A stretch of DNA of 64,000 nucleotides from Rhizobium leguminosarum bv. trifolii WSM2297 (GTDB lineage Bacteria > Pseudomonadota > Alphaproteobacteria > Rhizobiales > Rhizobiaceae): assembly GCF_000271845.1 (NCBI RefSeq), contig NZ_JH719393.1, positions 124,001 to 188,000 on the forward strand, written 5' to 3'. Below, in pieces: positions 55,285 to 63,560 of the stretch; the stretch's first letter is position 1, and every line of letters begins with the position of its first letter. Both the position numbers and the translations under genes were made by a program. The notes under the pieces were generated by a model. That model worked only from the letters and a program-made list of their open reading frames with translations, did no database searches and was not told where the DNA came from.

Positions 55285-56315
55285 ACTGGAACCGGACCCT
55301 CGATCTGTTGCAGGTCCACTGCCAGGGCGAGATCGGCAAGGTCATCGTCTCAGGGGCGCCCGTGATATCGGGCGCTACCATGCTCGACAAAATGAACTAC
55401 ATCAACACGGTCGACGACAGCCTGCGCCGCTTCGTCACCTTCGAACCGCGCGCCAATGTGGCGATGTCGGTGAACCTGCTGGTCGAGCCGACCCGCGCCG
55501 ATGCGGACGCCGGCTTCATCGTGCTGCAGGCCGACCGCGCCCATCCGATGTCCGGCAGCAACTGCATCTGCGTCGTCACCGCGCTTCTCGAAAGCGGGCG
55601 CGTGCCAATGTCGGAGCCGGAGACGATCGTCCGCCTCGATACGCCCGCCGGCCTTGTCGTCGCGCGCGCTACCTGCCGTGACAACAGGTGCCTGTCCGTC
55701 AGCCTCGACAACGTGCCGAGCTTTGCCGAGGCGCTAGACCGGGTGGTGGAAACGCCGAAATGGGGGCACATCAAGATCGACGTCGCCTTCGGCGGCGTCT
55801 ATTATGCGCTCGTCGACGTCGATCAGCTCGGCCTCGATATTGCGCCTGCCAATGCCCGGCTGCTGGCGGAAGCCGGCATCGAGCTCAAGGCGCTGCTTGC
55901 GGGCCAGGTATCGGTCTCCCATCCCGTCCTGAGCGGCGTCGATGAGATCGCTTACGTGATGTTTCGCGGGCGAGAGGCCGATGGTGCGGTGAGGACTTGC
56001 ACGACACTGCAGCCCGGTCGCGTCGACCGCTCGCCATGCGGAACCGGCAGCTCGGCCAACTTGGCGACGCTCCATGCTCGCGGCGAAGTTTCGGTCGGAG
56101 ACCGCAGAACGTCGCGGTCGATCATCGGCGGGGAATTCCTGGCGGAGGCGATCGGCGAAACCGAAGTGGGCGGCCGCCGCGCCGTGCTGCCTAGAATAAC
56201 CGGCCGGGCTTTCATCTATGGCCGCGAACAGCTGCGCCTATCCGACGACGATCCATTTGCCACGGGCTTCGCGCTGTCCGACACCTGGGGTCCCCAGGTC
56301 GATTTGCTCGCTTAG
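55281..56315 (+). CDS. Proline racemase-family enzyme (hydroxyproline epimerase or 3-hydroxyproline dehydratase group)
   Basis: A 344-residue member of the proline racemase superfamily. The two catalytic positions are Ser91 (HPMSGSN) and Cys253 (RSPCGTGSSA). True proline racemases and most 4-hydroxyproline epimerases have Cys/Cys and 3-hydroxyproline dehydratases Cys/Thr, so a Ser/Cys pair marks a separate subgroup, for which epimerase activity on hydroxyprolines has been reported as far as I recall. It would feed the FAD oxidase with the D-isomer. ATGA overlap with the aldehyde dehydrogenase gene. Confidence 0.85.
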   Translation: MNWNRTLDLLQVHCQGEIGKVIVSGAPVISGATMLDKMNYINTVDDSLRRFVTFEPRANVAMSVNLLVEPTRADADAGFIVLQADRAHPMSGSNCICVVTALLESGRVPMSEPETIVRLDTPAGLVVARATCRDNRCLSVSLDNVPSFAEALDRVVETPKWGHIKIDVAFGGVYYALVDVDQLGLDIAPANARLLAEAGIELKALLAGQVSVSHPVLSGVDEIAYVMFRGREADGAVRTCTTLQPGRVDRSPCGTGSSANLATLHARGEVSVGDRRTSRSIIGGEFLAEAIGETEVGGRRAVLPRITGRAFIYGREQLRLSDDDPFATGFALSDTWGPQVDLLA

Positions 56316-56323
56316 GAGTCATT

Positions 56324-57088
56324 ATGTCCCACCTTCAATCCCTGGCCGGCCAGACTGTCCTTGTCACCGGAGCGTCGGGCGGGATCGGCGCCGCCATAGT
56401 CGAGGGCCTGTCTGCAGAAGGCGCGCGGCCCGTCATCCATTGCGGGCGCGACAGAGAGAGGGCGAAAGCCCTGCTCCACAAGCTCGGCGGAAACGGCCTG
56501 ATCGTCCAGGCCGATCTCTCCAGCCCGGACGGCGCCTTCACGCTCTGGCGCGACGCGCTCGCGGCGGCGGGACGGATCCATGCGGTCGTCAACAATGCCG
56601 GTATCCGAAACGAGATTTCTATCGATGCCGATCCGGCCGATTGGCGGGCCGCCTGGCAGAAGGAGTTCCAGGTGAATTTCTTTGCAGCGGCGGACCTCTG
56701 CAAGGAAGCCCTCGTACATTTCAAACACCATGGCGGCGGGCGGATCGTCAACATGGCAAGCCGTGCCGGACAGCGCGGCTATGCCGCCGACGCCATGCCC
56801 TACGGCGCGACGAAGGCGGCGCTGATCAATCTCACCAAATCGATCGGCAGGAGCTTCGGGCGCGACGGGGTTGTCGCCGTCTCCATCGCGCCGGGCTGGG
56901 TGCGCACCGATATGGCCGAGGAGTTTGTGGCCAGGCACGGAAAGGATGCGGCGGTCGGCGACATCCCGATCGGCGAAATGGCCGAGCCGGCCGAGATCGC
57001 CGAACTCGTGGCCTTCCTGCTTCGCCCTTCGCAGGCGTCGGTCAACGGCGCAACGTTCGACGTCAACGGCGGCAGTCACATCAGGTAG
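56324..57088 (+). CDS. Short-chain dehydrogenase/reductase, first
   Basis: A 254-residue classical SDR: cofactor motif TGASGGIGAA, NNAG, catalytic Ser in NMASRAG and YxxxK in PYGATKAA, C-terminal GATFDVNGGSH. It starts 8 bp after the racemase-family gene and is surely in the same operon. No step of the known hydroxyproline pathway needs it, so it may handle a hydroxy or keto derivative of another substrate. Confidence 0.87.
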   Translation: MSHLQSLAGQTVLVTGASGGIGAAIVEGLSAEGARPVIHCGRDRERAKALLHKLGGNGLIVQADLSSPDGAFTLWRDALAAAGRIHAVVNNAGIRNEISIDADPADWRAAWQKEFQVNFFAAADLCKEALVHFKHHGGGRIVNMASRAGQRGYAADAMPYGATKAALINLTKSIGRSFGRDGVVAVSIAPGWVRTDMAEEFVARHGKDAAVGDIPIGEMAEPAEIAELVAFLLRPSQASVNGATFDVNGGSHIR

Positions 57089-57151
57089 AGCAATTCGAGC
57101 AAAAGCGTGTTGCGGTTTTGCGTGCGGAGTTGCGTGAAAAGGAGATTCGAT

Positions 57152-57907
57152 ATGAAGAGGTTTGCAGGCAAGGTCGCGGTGGTCACGGGCGGCGGAGGCG
57201 GCATAGGATCGGCCATATCGAAGAGGTTGGCCGAGGAAGGCGCGCTGGTGGTGGTGACGGATGCCAACGCCCAGGCAGCGGGCGAGGTCGCCTCGCTGAT
57301 CGAGGCGGAGGGCGGATCGGCCGTCGCCATTGCGGCCGACATTTCCCGCAAGCCGGAATGCGTCGAGCTCGTCGAGAAGGCCTTTGCGATCAACGGGCGG
57401 CTAGACGTGCTGGTCAACAATGCCGGCATCAACCGGCGCGGAAATCTGCTGTCGCTCTCAGACGAAGATTGGCAGCTGAGTTTCGCGGTTAATCTGGATT
57501 CGATGTTCCATCTCTGCCGCGCGGCGCTGCCGCATATGATCGCTGCCGGCGGCGGCGCGATCGTCAATACGGCCTCGCAATGGGGGCTCTACCCCGCGCC
57601 GAACCACATCGCCTATAACACGACAAAGGCGGCGGTCGCCGCCTTCACCCAGAACCTCGCCCGCGACTATGCGCCCGACAAGGTCCGGGTCAATGCCGTC
57701 TGCCCCGGCGAAATCCACACGCCGATGCTCGAAGCGGGTGTTACTCGCTCCGGCCGGACGATCGCCGATCTCGACAAGCTCGTTCCCTACGGCCGCATCG
57801 GCAAGCCGGAGGAGGTGGCGGCCCTCGTCGCCTTCCTGGCGTCAGATGAAGCGGCCTTCATGTGCGGCTCCTTGGTGGAGATCACGGGAGCGCAAGCCGT
57901 GGCGTGA
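57152..57907 (+). CDS. Short-chain dehydrogenase/reductase, second
   Basis: A 251-residue SDR with TGGGGGIGSA, NNAGINRRG, YNTTKAA as active-site YxxxK and the catalytic Ser in NTASQWG. AAAAGGAG precedes the ATG at 57152. It resembles 3-oxoacyl-ACP reductase/glucose dehydrogenase-like SDRs and is only distantly related to the SDR just upstream. Function in the operon is unknown. Confidence 0.87.
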   Translation: MKRFAGKVAVVTGGGGGIGSAISKRLAEEGALVVVTDANAQAAGEVASLIEAEGGSAVAIAADISRKPECVELVEKAFAINGRLDVLVNNAGINRRGNLLSLSDEDWQLSFAVNLDSMFHLCRAALPHMIAAGGGAIVNTASQWGLYPAPNHIAYNTTKAAVAAFTQNLARDYAPDKVRVNAVCPGEIHTPMLEAGVTRSGRTIADLDKLVPYGRIGKPEEVAALVAFLASDEAAFMCGSLVEITGAQAVA

Positions 57908-57989
57908 AAGAGCCATTCGACCTTGAGCAATGAGATCGTCTACGATATCCCAAGCAGGATCTTCGTCCCGGAAAGAAGGAGCTTGGGCT

Positions 57990-58667
57990 ATGCCTTTCAA
58001 CACCGCTCAGGCGACAAATCTCGGAAAGGCGCCTACGGCCTCGGATGTCATTTTGAAATTCATTCGTGATTCCATCGCGGATGGTTCCTTGGACGAAGGA
58101 GAACCGATCCGTCAGGACGATGTCGCCCGGCTGTTCAACGTCAGCAAGATCCCGGTGCGGGAGGCGCTCAAGCGGCTCGAGGCCGAAGGTCTGGTGGAAT
58201 TCCACCGCAACAAGGGCGCGATCGTCACGAGGGTCTCGGAGCCCGAGATCGCGCAGATATTCGAGGTGCGCGCCATCTTGGAATCGAATGCCATCAAGCT
58301 CTCGATCCCACACATGACGGAAGAGACTTTTGAAAAGGCGCTAGCCTATTGCGACGCCTTCGCGGGGGAAACGGATGTCGCCCGGTGGTCGGAATTGAAC
58401 TGGCGGTTCCACAGCTGCCTTTACGAGGATGCGCAGCGGCCATTTCTCGTCACCACCATCCGTTCGGTAAACGACCGGCTGGAACGATATCTCCGGGTGC
58501 AGTTGACCCTGTCGCATGGCAAGCAGACAGCGGATCGAGAACATCGTCAGATCCTCGAAGCGTGCCGCGAGCGCGATGAGGAAAAGGCGGCGGGTCTGCT
58601 CTACGCGCACATCATGAGCGCCTGCCAATCGCTTCTCGAACATCTTCCCGCAAAAAAGCCCCGCTGA
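57990..58667 (+). CDS. GntR-family regulator (FCD type), second in the island
   Basis: A 225-residue GntR protein with winged HTH (EPIRQDDVARLFNVSKIPVREAL) and FCD domain (ELNWRFHSCLYEDAQRP, DREHRQILEAC). ATG 57990 follows AAGGAG. It stands 82 bp after the second SDR and 27 bp before the convergent imine reductase gene. The island thus has two FCD regulators, one at each end of the catabolic operon. Confidence 0.88.
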   Translation: MPFNTAQATNLGKAPTASDVILKFIRDSIADGSLDEGEPIRQDDVARLFNVSKIPVREALKRLEAEGLVEFHRNKGAIVTRVSEPEIAQIFEVRAILESNAIKLSIPHMTEETFEKALAYCDAFAGETDVARWSELNWRFHSCLYEDAQRPFLVTTIRSVNDRLERYLRVQLTLSHGKQTADREHRQILEACRERDEEKAAGLLYAHIMSACQSLLEHLPAKKPR

Positions 58668-58694
58668 GCGTCATCCCGGCGATCGCGGGAACCG

Positions 58695-59696
58695 TTATGC
58701 GTCGGCGATTTTCACGACAGCCTCGAAGACGGCGCGCGGCACTTTCAGGCTTTCCGTCGCCGGCCTTGGATATTCGATGCCGCTGACGCCGGGTACGAAC
58801 ACGCCGTGCTCCTGAAGGCGGGTTGCCTGGCGGCGGGCACGTTCGACAAGACCATCGTCGGTGCGCCCCGGCATCATTGCAACGACGGTCAATCCGACGG
58901 CGGGGCTGGCACTTCCCTCTCTGAAAGAGGGCGTGTCCAATGACCAGGGGCCACCGGATAGGCCGGCCGACAGCATTTCCACCATCAGCGCCACATTGGC
59001 GCCTTTGCGCCCGCCGAAAGGAAGCAGCGCTCCGCCGAGCGCTCTTGCCGCATCCTGGGTATCGTTGCCGGCTTCGTCGACGGCCCATCCCTCCGGGATG
59101 GCGCGCCCCTCGGCTGCGGCCGCGACGATATTGACATAGGCGGTCGCGCTGGACGCCTGGTCGATGATGAGAGGCAGCGACCCTTCGCCCAGCGGAAAGC
59201 CGAAGGCCATGGGGTTCGTGCTGTAGACGGCCGGCCCCCCCGCTTTTGCGGCCACCATGGCGTTGGCGTTGGTGGCGGCGATGCCGACGATCCCTTCGCC
59301 GGCAAGCCTGCGGACATAATAGCCCAGTTCTCCCGCCGTATAGCTGTTCGTCTGGGTGAAGACCGCGAGCCCGAAATTGCGCACCGCTGCCACGAGATTA
59401 TCGAACGTCAGATCGAAACCGAGCTGCGCGATGCCCCGATCGGCATCCGCGACGAAGAAGGCGGGATAGGGACGTTCGCATGTCGCCGTGGGATGGCGGT
59501 TGATGCGGCCCTCGCGGAAGCTGTCGAGATAATCGACCATGTGCGGAAATCCGAGCATGGCGGGTCCATAGAGCGCGGCTGACACTGTGGCGTCCACGAG
59601 GGAGCGGGCGGTCGCTTGCCCAGCGCCTGCTGCCAGACAGGCGCGCATCGCCAAGGCCTCGGCTTCAACCCGATCGAGTAGGATCTCATCCGACAT
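58695..59696 (-). CDS. Malate/L-lactate dehydrogenase-family reductase (LhpD/DpkA-like imine reductase)
   Basis: A 333-residue LDH2/MDH2-family NAD(P)-dependent enzyme (TQTNSYTAGELGYYVRRLA, STNPMAFGFPLGEG, LPFGGRKGANVALMVEM). Members include delta1-pyrroline-2-carboxylate/delta1-piperideine-2-carboxylate reductase, the second step of trans-3-hydroxyproline breakdown, so this fits the neighbouring proline-racemase-family gene. Malate, lactate or ureidoglycolate dehydrogenases are alternatives. ATG 59696 follows GGAGA; the longer open frame upstream is not supported. Confidence 0.83.
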   Translation of the reverse strand: MSDEILLDRVEAEALAMRACLAAGAGQATARSLVDATVSAALYGPAMLGFPHMVDYLDSFREGRINRHPTATCERPYPAFFVADADRGIAQLGFDLTFDNLVAAVRNFGLAVFTQTNSYTAGELGYYVRRLAGEGIVGIAATNANAMVAAKAGGPAVYSTNPMAFGFPLGEGSLPLIIDQASSATAYVNIVAAAAEGRAIPEGWAVDEAGNDTQDAARALGGALLPFGGRKGANVALMVEMLSAGLSGGPWSLDTPSFREGSASPAVGLTVVAMMPGRTDDGLVERARRQATRLQEHGVFVPGVSGIEYPRPATESLKVPRAVFEAVVKIADA

Positions 59697-59989
59697 CGCA
59701 AATCTCCAATTTCCTTGGGCGCCGGGTGCCGATGGGGCCTTCGGCGCGGTAATTTCCGCAAGGGTTCTTAGCAAAAGCGAGGAAATGCAAACAGGAAAAT
59801 GTACATTTGTGTCCACATGCCTGACCTTGGTGATGACGATCCCTTCACCGAGGGTTCACCTACCCGCTCGCGGAGCAGCGGATCGGCCGGCTGGCGTTTG
59901 CGAAGCGGCCGCTCTCGCTAAGGAAAGCACTACTGTCAGCCCGGCGATAACTGACCCGAACGTCCGGCGATTTCGACAGAGCCTCCGGC

Positions 59990-60568
59990 TCAGTTGTATT
60001 TGATCGTGTCGCTCACGCGCGGTCGATTGAAGAAATAGCGATCGAAGCTATAGCCGTTCTGTCCGGTGAAATTTGAGAAAAACGCCGAGACTGGTGTCGT
60101 CAAGGTATATTGGACCCGGGTCAGCACCACCTGCACGCCTGTCTCCTGGATTTTGGAGGGGACTGCGACCGCGCTCGCCGTGCCGGAATTCACCGCCGAG
60201 GTGTTGAGCGCAGCGGACCAGTTGACGGTCGCGCTGCCGCTTGCGCTGACATCGTTGACCGCGACCGTGATCGTCAGCTCACCGGTGTCATAGGGCTGCA
60301 GGATGAAGCTGGCACCGGAAAGAAGCTTGGCGACGTCGGATTTCGTCCAGGAACTCTGCTGGGCAATCATGTCGCCTGTGGAAGAAGCGATCTCGTCTAT
60401 TTTGCGGCTGACCGTCAGCGCATGGCCGAGATCGACGGTGCCGAACAGGAGCATCACCAGGATCGGCAGCACGAGGGCGAATTCAACCCCTGAAGCAGCC
60501 GACCGGTCGAGCGCGAGATGGCGGATGCGGGACCGCGAGAACCGGAAAAGGGACAGGCTCCGTTTCAT
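59990..60568 (-). CDS. TadE-like pseudopilin protein, third gene of the Tad-like operon
   Basis: About 192 residues. The prepilin-like TadE segment SAASGVEFALVLPILVMLLFGTVDLGHA follows a basic cytoplasmic N-tip, then an extracytoplasmic beta-rich domain. The ATG at 60568 or 60574 lies just after the stop of the preceding TadE-like gene; a longer frame upstream overlaps that gene. Such proteins are minor pseudopilins or assembly factors of Flp/Tad pili. Confidence 0.83.
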   Translation of the reverse strand: MKRSLSLFRFSRSRIRHLALDRSAASGVEFALVLPILVMLLFGTVDLGHALTVSRKIDEIASSTGDMIAQQSSWTKSDVAKLLSGASFILQPYDTGELTITVAVNDVSASGSATVNWSAALNTSAVNSGTASAVAVPSKIQETGVQVVLTRVQYTLTTPVSAFFSNFTGQNGYSFDRYFFNRPRVSDTIKYN

Positions 60569-60575
60569 GATCATG

Positions 60576-61106
60576 TCAGAAGGGCTCGTTGCGGAACAGA
60601 GCGGAAGATCCGAGCAGGTAGCTGCCGTCGGAAAGCTTGGCGCTCGACAGGCTGAAGAAATTGACGACGGCCGTCCACGGCAGGAACGCCTGAACCAGAA
60701 TGTAGTCGCTGCCCTTGCCGATATCATAAGTCTCGGTAACGGCGAGTTTGCCGCTGCTGTCGATCGGGTCGGTGCTGGCAGCGGACGACATGTCGGAAAG
60801 CACGTTCACCTTGACGACGAGACCGCTGGAGCAGTTGAACGACAGAAGCATGTCGGCGCATATTTTGGCTTTGAAACCGGCCAATGTGATCTTCGAGGAC
60901 GCCACCTCGCCGGTGCGGATCATCCGCGAAATCTTGTGCACCGAAGCATCAAGCGCCGAGTTGACGAAAAACATCAGCGACACTTCGATAATGCCGAACA
61001 GTATGATGAAGAGCGGCAGGGCCAGGATCGCAAATTCGATCGCAGCAGCCCCCTTGCGGTCGCCGATCAGGCGGCGCAGCGGTGAGAACCGTTTCCCGCG
61101 TCTCAT
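60576..61106 (-). CDS. TadE-like pseudopilin protein, second gene of the Tad-like operon
   Basis: A 176-residue TadE-family protein: RKGAAAIEFAILALPLFIILFGIIEVSL is the typical hydrophobic segment with the conserved Glu, followed by an extracytoplasmic domain with two Cys (KICADMLLSFNCSSG) that may form a disulfide. Its start overlaps the vWA gene stop by 4 bases, so the two are coupled. Confidence 0.87.
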   Translation of the reverse strand: MRRGKRFSPLRRLIGDRKGAAAIEFAILALPLFIILFGIIEVSLMFFVNSALDASVHKISRMIRTGEVASSKITLAGFKAKICADMLLSFNCSSGLVVKVNVLSDMSSAASTDPIDSSGKLAVTETYDIGKGSDYILVQAFLPWTAVVNFFSLSSAKLSDGSYLLGSSALFRNEPF

Positions 61107-62437
61107 TGGGTCAGCCGAACGGAAGAGAGATATTGGGTGAAAAGCGCCGACAAGCCTGCCGTGATCTCGGTCGACGACGATGCCGATAGGAATAGGCTCT
61201 TCGAAGAAGCGCAGTCGGCAAGCGCATAGGGGATATAATCCCGCCGAGTGATGCTGGTCGACACGTCGCTATCCATCGTGCCGCCCCAGGTGCTCTTCCA
61301 GTTGGCGCTCGCCATGGTCGAGCCGACGGTGGCGTTGTAGCCCCAGTCCGTGGTGATCGGCAGGTATTCCGTGTAAAGCACCGCCATCGTATTGGATTGG
61401 TTTTTCAGATAGTCGCACCAGGCTGGGTTAAGGGGCGCCACTTTGGGCCAGTAGCTCGAGCCACTGGTCACCCATTCGCGCTTTGACTGGACGCCGTCGG
61501 TCAGCAAGAGCACCAGCTTGAGCGGCGAGGCCGAGGAGGTTCCATCCCCTCCAGCGCCGACTTTCTGCTTGAGCGTCGTCAGCGACACGTCAAAATAGGT
61601 GGCGGCCTTCGAGGTCGCGCTGGTGAGGCCGTAACTCGAGGTCGCGAGGCGGGTGCGCGCCGTGTCCGTGCTCAGCGTCGGAGCGAGAACCTCCGTGAGG
61701 GAATCGCCGAGACCATATAATCCGACCTTGATCCGCTCGTGATTCTTGTCGGATATATCGACCAGGGCGAGCACCTCCTTGACCGCGTCGCCGGCGACAT
61801 CGGCGCGCAACTTTATGTTCTTCGCCGTGCTGTATTCATAGTTGTTGGCATATGTCTTATTGCCGATCTTGTGCGAATCGCCGGTGTGGCAGGCGAACTG
61901 GCATCCGATGCCGGAATACATGGTCGCCTGGCCCGAAGTCGTTGCCGCCAGAAGCATCGATGGAGAGGTGTCGATGACGATATAGACGTTGAGATAGGAC
62001 GTTGCCGGCCCCTTGACGGCACTTCCCACGCTGACGGGAACGGTATCGATATTGGCGATCTTCATGAATGTCGTCGGCACGGTGCCGCTTGCCGTCGCCG
62101 TGATGTTGTGGTTGGCGGTATCGATGTCGATTTCGCCAAGCGTGTAGCTGTTTTCTACCTGCGCGTGGAACCAGTCGGAGACCTTCTGCTTGAGGGCGTC
62201 GGTGTCCCCGGTATTGTTGATCTGCTTGACTGCGGCGATCAAGGCCGCATCAAGGTCGCTCTGCATCTTCTGCCGGACATTGTAGCTGCGAATATAGTCG
62301 AAACTGGCGCCGACCGCGACGAGCATCGGCACCAGACTGAGGGCAACGACGATCGCGACGTTGCCGGCTCTGTCCCTTCCGAGACCGCGAAGGGTCTGGA
62401 AGCATCGATCCAATGAAAATGAAAAAGCTGACTTCAA
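61103..62437 (-). CDS. TadG-like protein with von Willebrand A domain
   Basis: A 444-residue protein with a TadG/TadE-like N-terminal anchor (DRAGNVAIVVALSLVPMLVAVGASFDYI) and a vWA domain opening YIVIDTSPSMLLAA, where the MIDAS motif DxSxS is DTSPS. The central Cys-containing segment (GCQFACH) and LLLTDGVQSK fit the domain. The probable start is a TTG at 62437, since no in-frame ATG is near. No tadA, tadB, cpaC or flp genes are in the window, so it is an orphan Tad unit. Confidence 0.85.
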   Translation of the reverse strand: MKSAFSFSLDRCFQTLRGLGRDRAGNVAIVVALSLVPMLVAVGASFDYIRSYNVRQKMQSDLDAALIAAVKQINNTGDTDALKQKVSDWFHAQVENSYTLGEIDIDTANHNITATASGTVPTTFMKIANIDTVPVSVGSAVKGPATSYLNVYIVIDTSPSMLLAATTSGQATMYSGIGCQFACHTGDSHKIGNKTYANNYEYSTAKNIKLRADVAGDAVKEVLALVDISDKNHERIKVGLYGLGDSLTEVLAPTLSTDTARTRLATSSYGLTSATSKAATYFDVSLTTLKQKVGAGGDGTSSASPLKLVLLLTDGVQSKREWVTSGSSYWPKVAPLNPAWCDYLKNQSNTMAVLYTEYLPITTDWGYNATVGSTMASANWKSTWGGTMDSDVSTSITRRDYIPYALADCASSKSLFLSASSSTEITAGLSALFTQYLSSVRLTQ

Positions 62438-62659
62438 AAAACCACCGTCGCGCAGAACATGAAAAAATACTAATGCGAGATGTATCCAGGAAGCTTAAGC
62501 CTTTGTTAAAACTTGCAAGTTCCAGCGGGAATTGGGTCGCCGGCGCGTCGTTTGCTGCGCGTATTGGATAGGCCTGCGAATTATGGATATTCGCGCTACG
62601 CCACGTCATGGTCTTTCGTGGCGTTGATCACTCCTCGTGCGGGCACGGTGTCCGCACCC

Positions 62660-63313
62660 TCAGCGCTGCATCAGCAAGTCATGAAGGCGTTTTTGAACCT
62701 CTTGCGGGGAGGTGTTGCGATTGTTGAAGAAGTCGCCCACCACGGCAATCCAGCCTTCCGACATCTGGGTCGGCATGGCCTGGGATTGGGCACTGACTTC
62801 GCCTTTCCTTGCCTTGATCATCTCCAATCCAAGCTTGCCGCACCGATCAAGGCCGGATGGGTCGACATCGGTGCGGACGGGCAACGATCCCTTGATCCGG
62901 CTGAAGGCAACCTGATTGTCGCGATCAAGCACCATGCGTGCGAAAGCCTGCTGCGCCTCTGCGGTGCCGTCCCGATTGGTCAGCGGAAGGGCAAAGGCGT
63001 CGATGACCATGAAATAGGCGATCGATGTGCCCGGCACCAGACTGCAATCGAAATCCTTGTCGACGCTGTAGCCGCGTGCCACGAGCTCGCCCTTGGCCCA
63101 GTCGCCCATGAACTGCATGCCGGCCTTGCCCTGGCCCACCGCCGCGGTGGCATCAGCCCATGTCTTGTCCTTGGACAGACGCAACAATAGTTCCAGGGCT
63201 TCGATCATGCTCGGGCCCTGCACGAGAGCGGCATCGCCGCTCGTGAGACTGGGGTAACCCTCTGGCACGAATTTATGGCTGTCAGGAACCGCGCGAAAAC
63301 CGCGGCTATCCAT
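62660..63313 (-). pseudogene. C-terminal half of an ABC sugar-binding protein (family 1)
   Basis: The 217-residue frame matches only the C-terminal half of SBP_bac_1 proteins, which are usually 410-430 residues (TWADATAAVGQGKAGMQFMG, GYPSL, MSEGWIAVVGDFFN). Signal peptide and N-terminal lobe are missing, and no continuation is seen beyond 63313. No transporter genes accompany it. A dead remnant of a sugar ABC system is the most likely reading. Confidence 0.75.
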
Positions 63314-63560
63314 TTTACGCAGTCCGATCCGTATCGCGCGCTGAAAGTAACGCCGGCACTGGAGAAGGCAGCAATCTCTTAAATTTTCTCACTGCATATT
63401 GAGGACCAAGCCGAAGTGCCCGGTCCTCGCGGACCGGTGCCATTGCGGCTACATCTTCGGACCGCTGTTTTCGCCTCAATGACTTGGGCGGCCTTTCCGA
63501 GGAAATTCTCGATTGGATGGATGATGCATTCGGTTGATGCCCATGGTGAGGAGATCCGTC

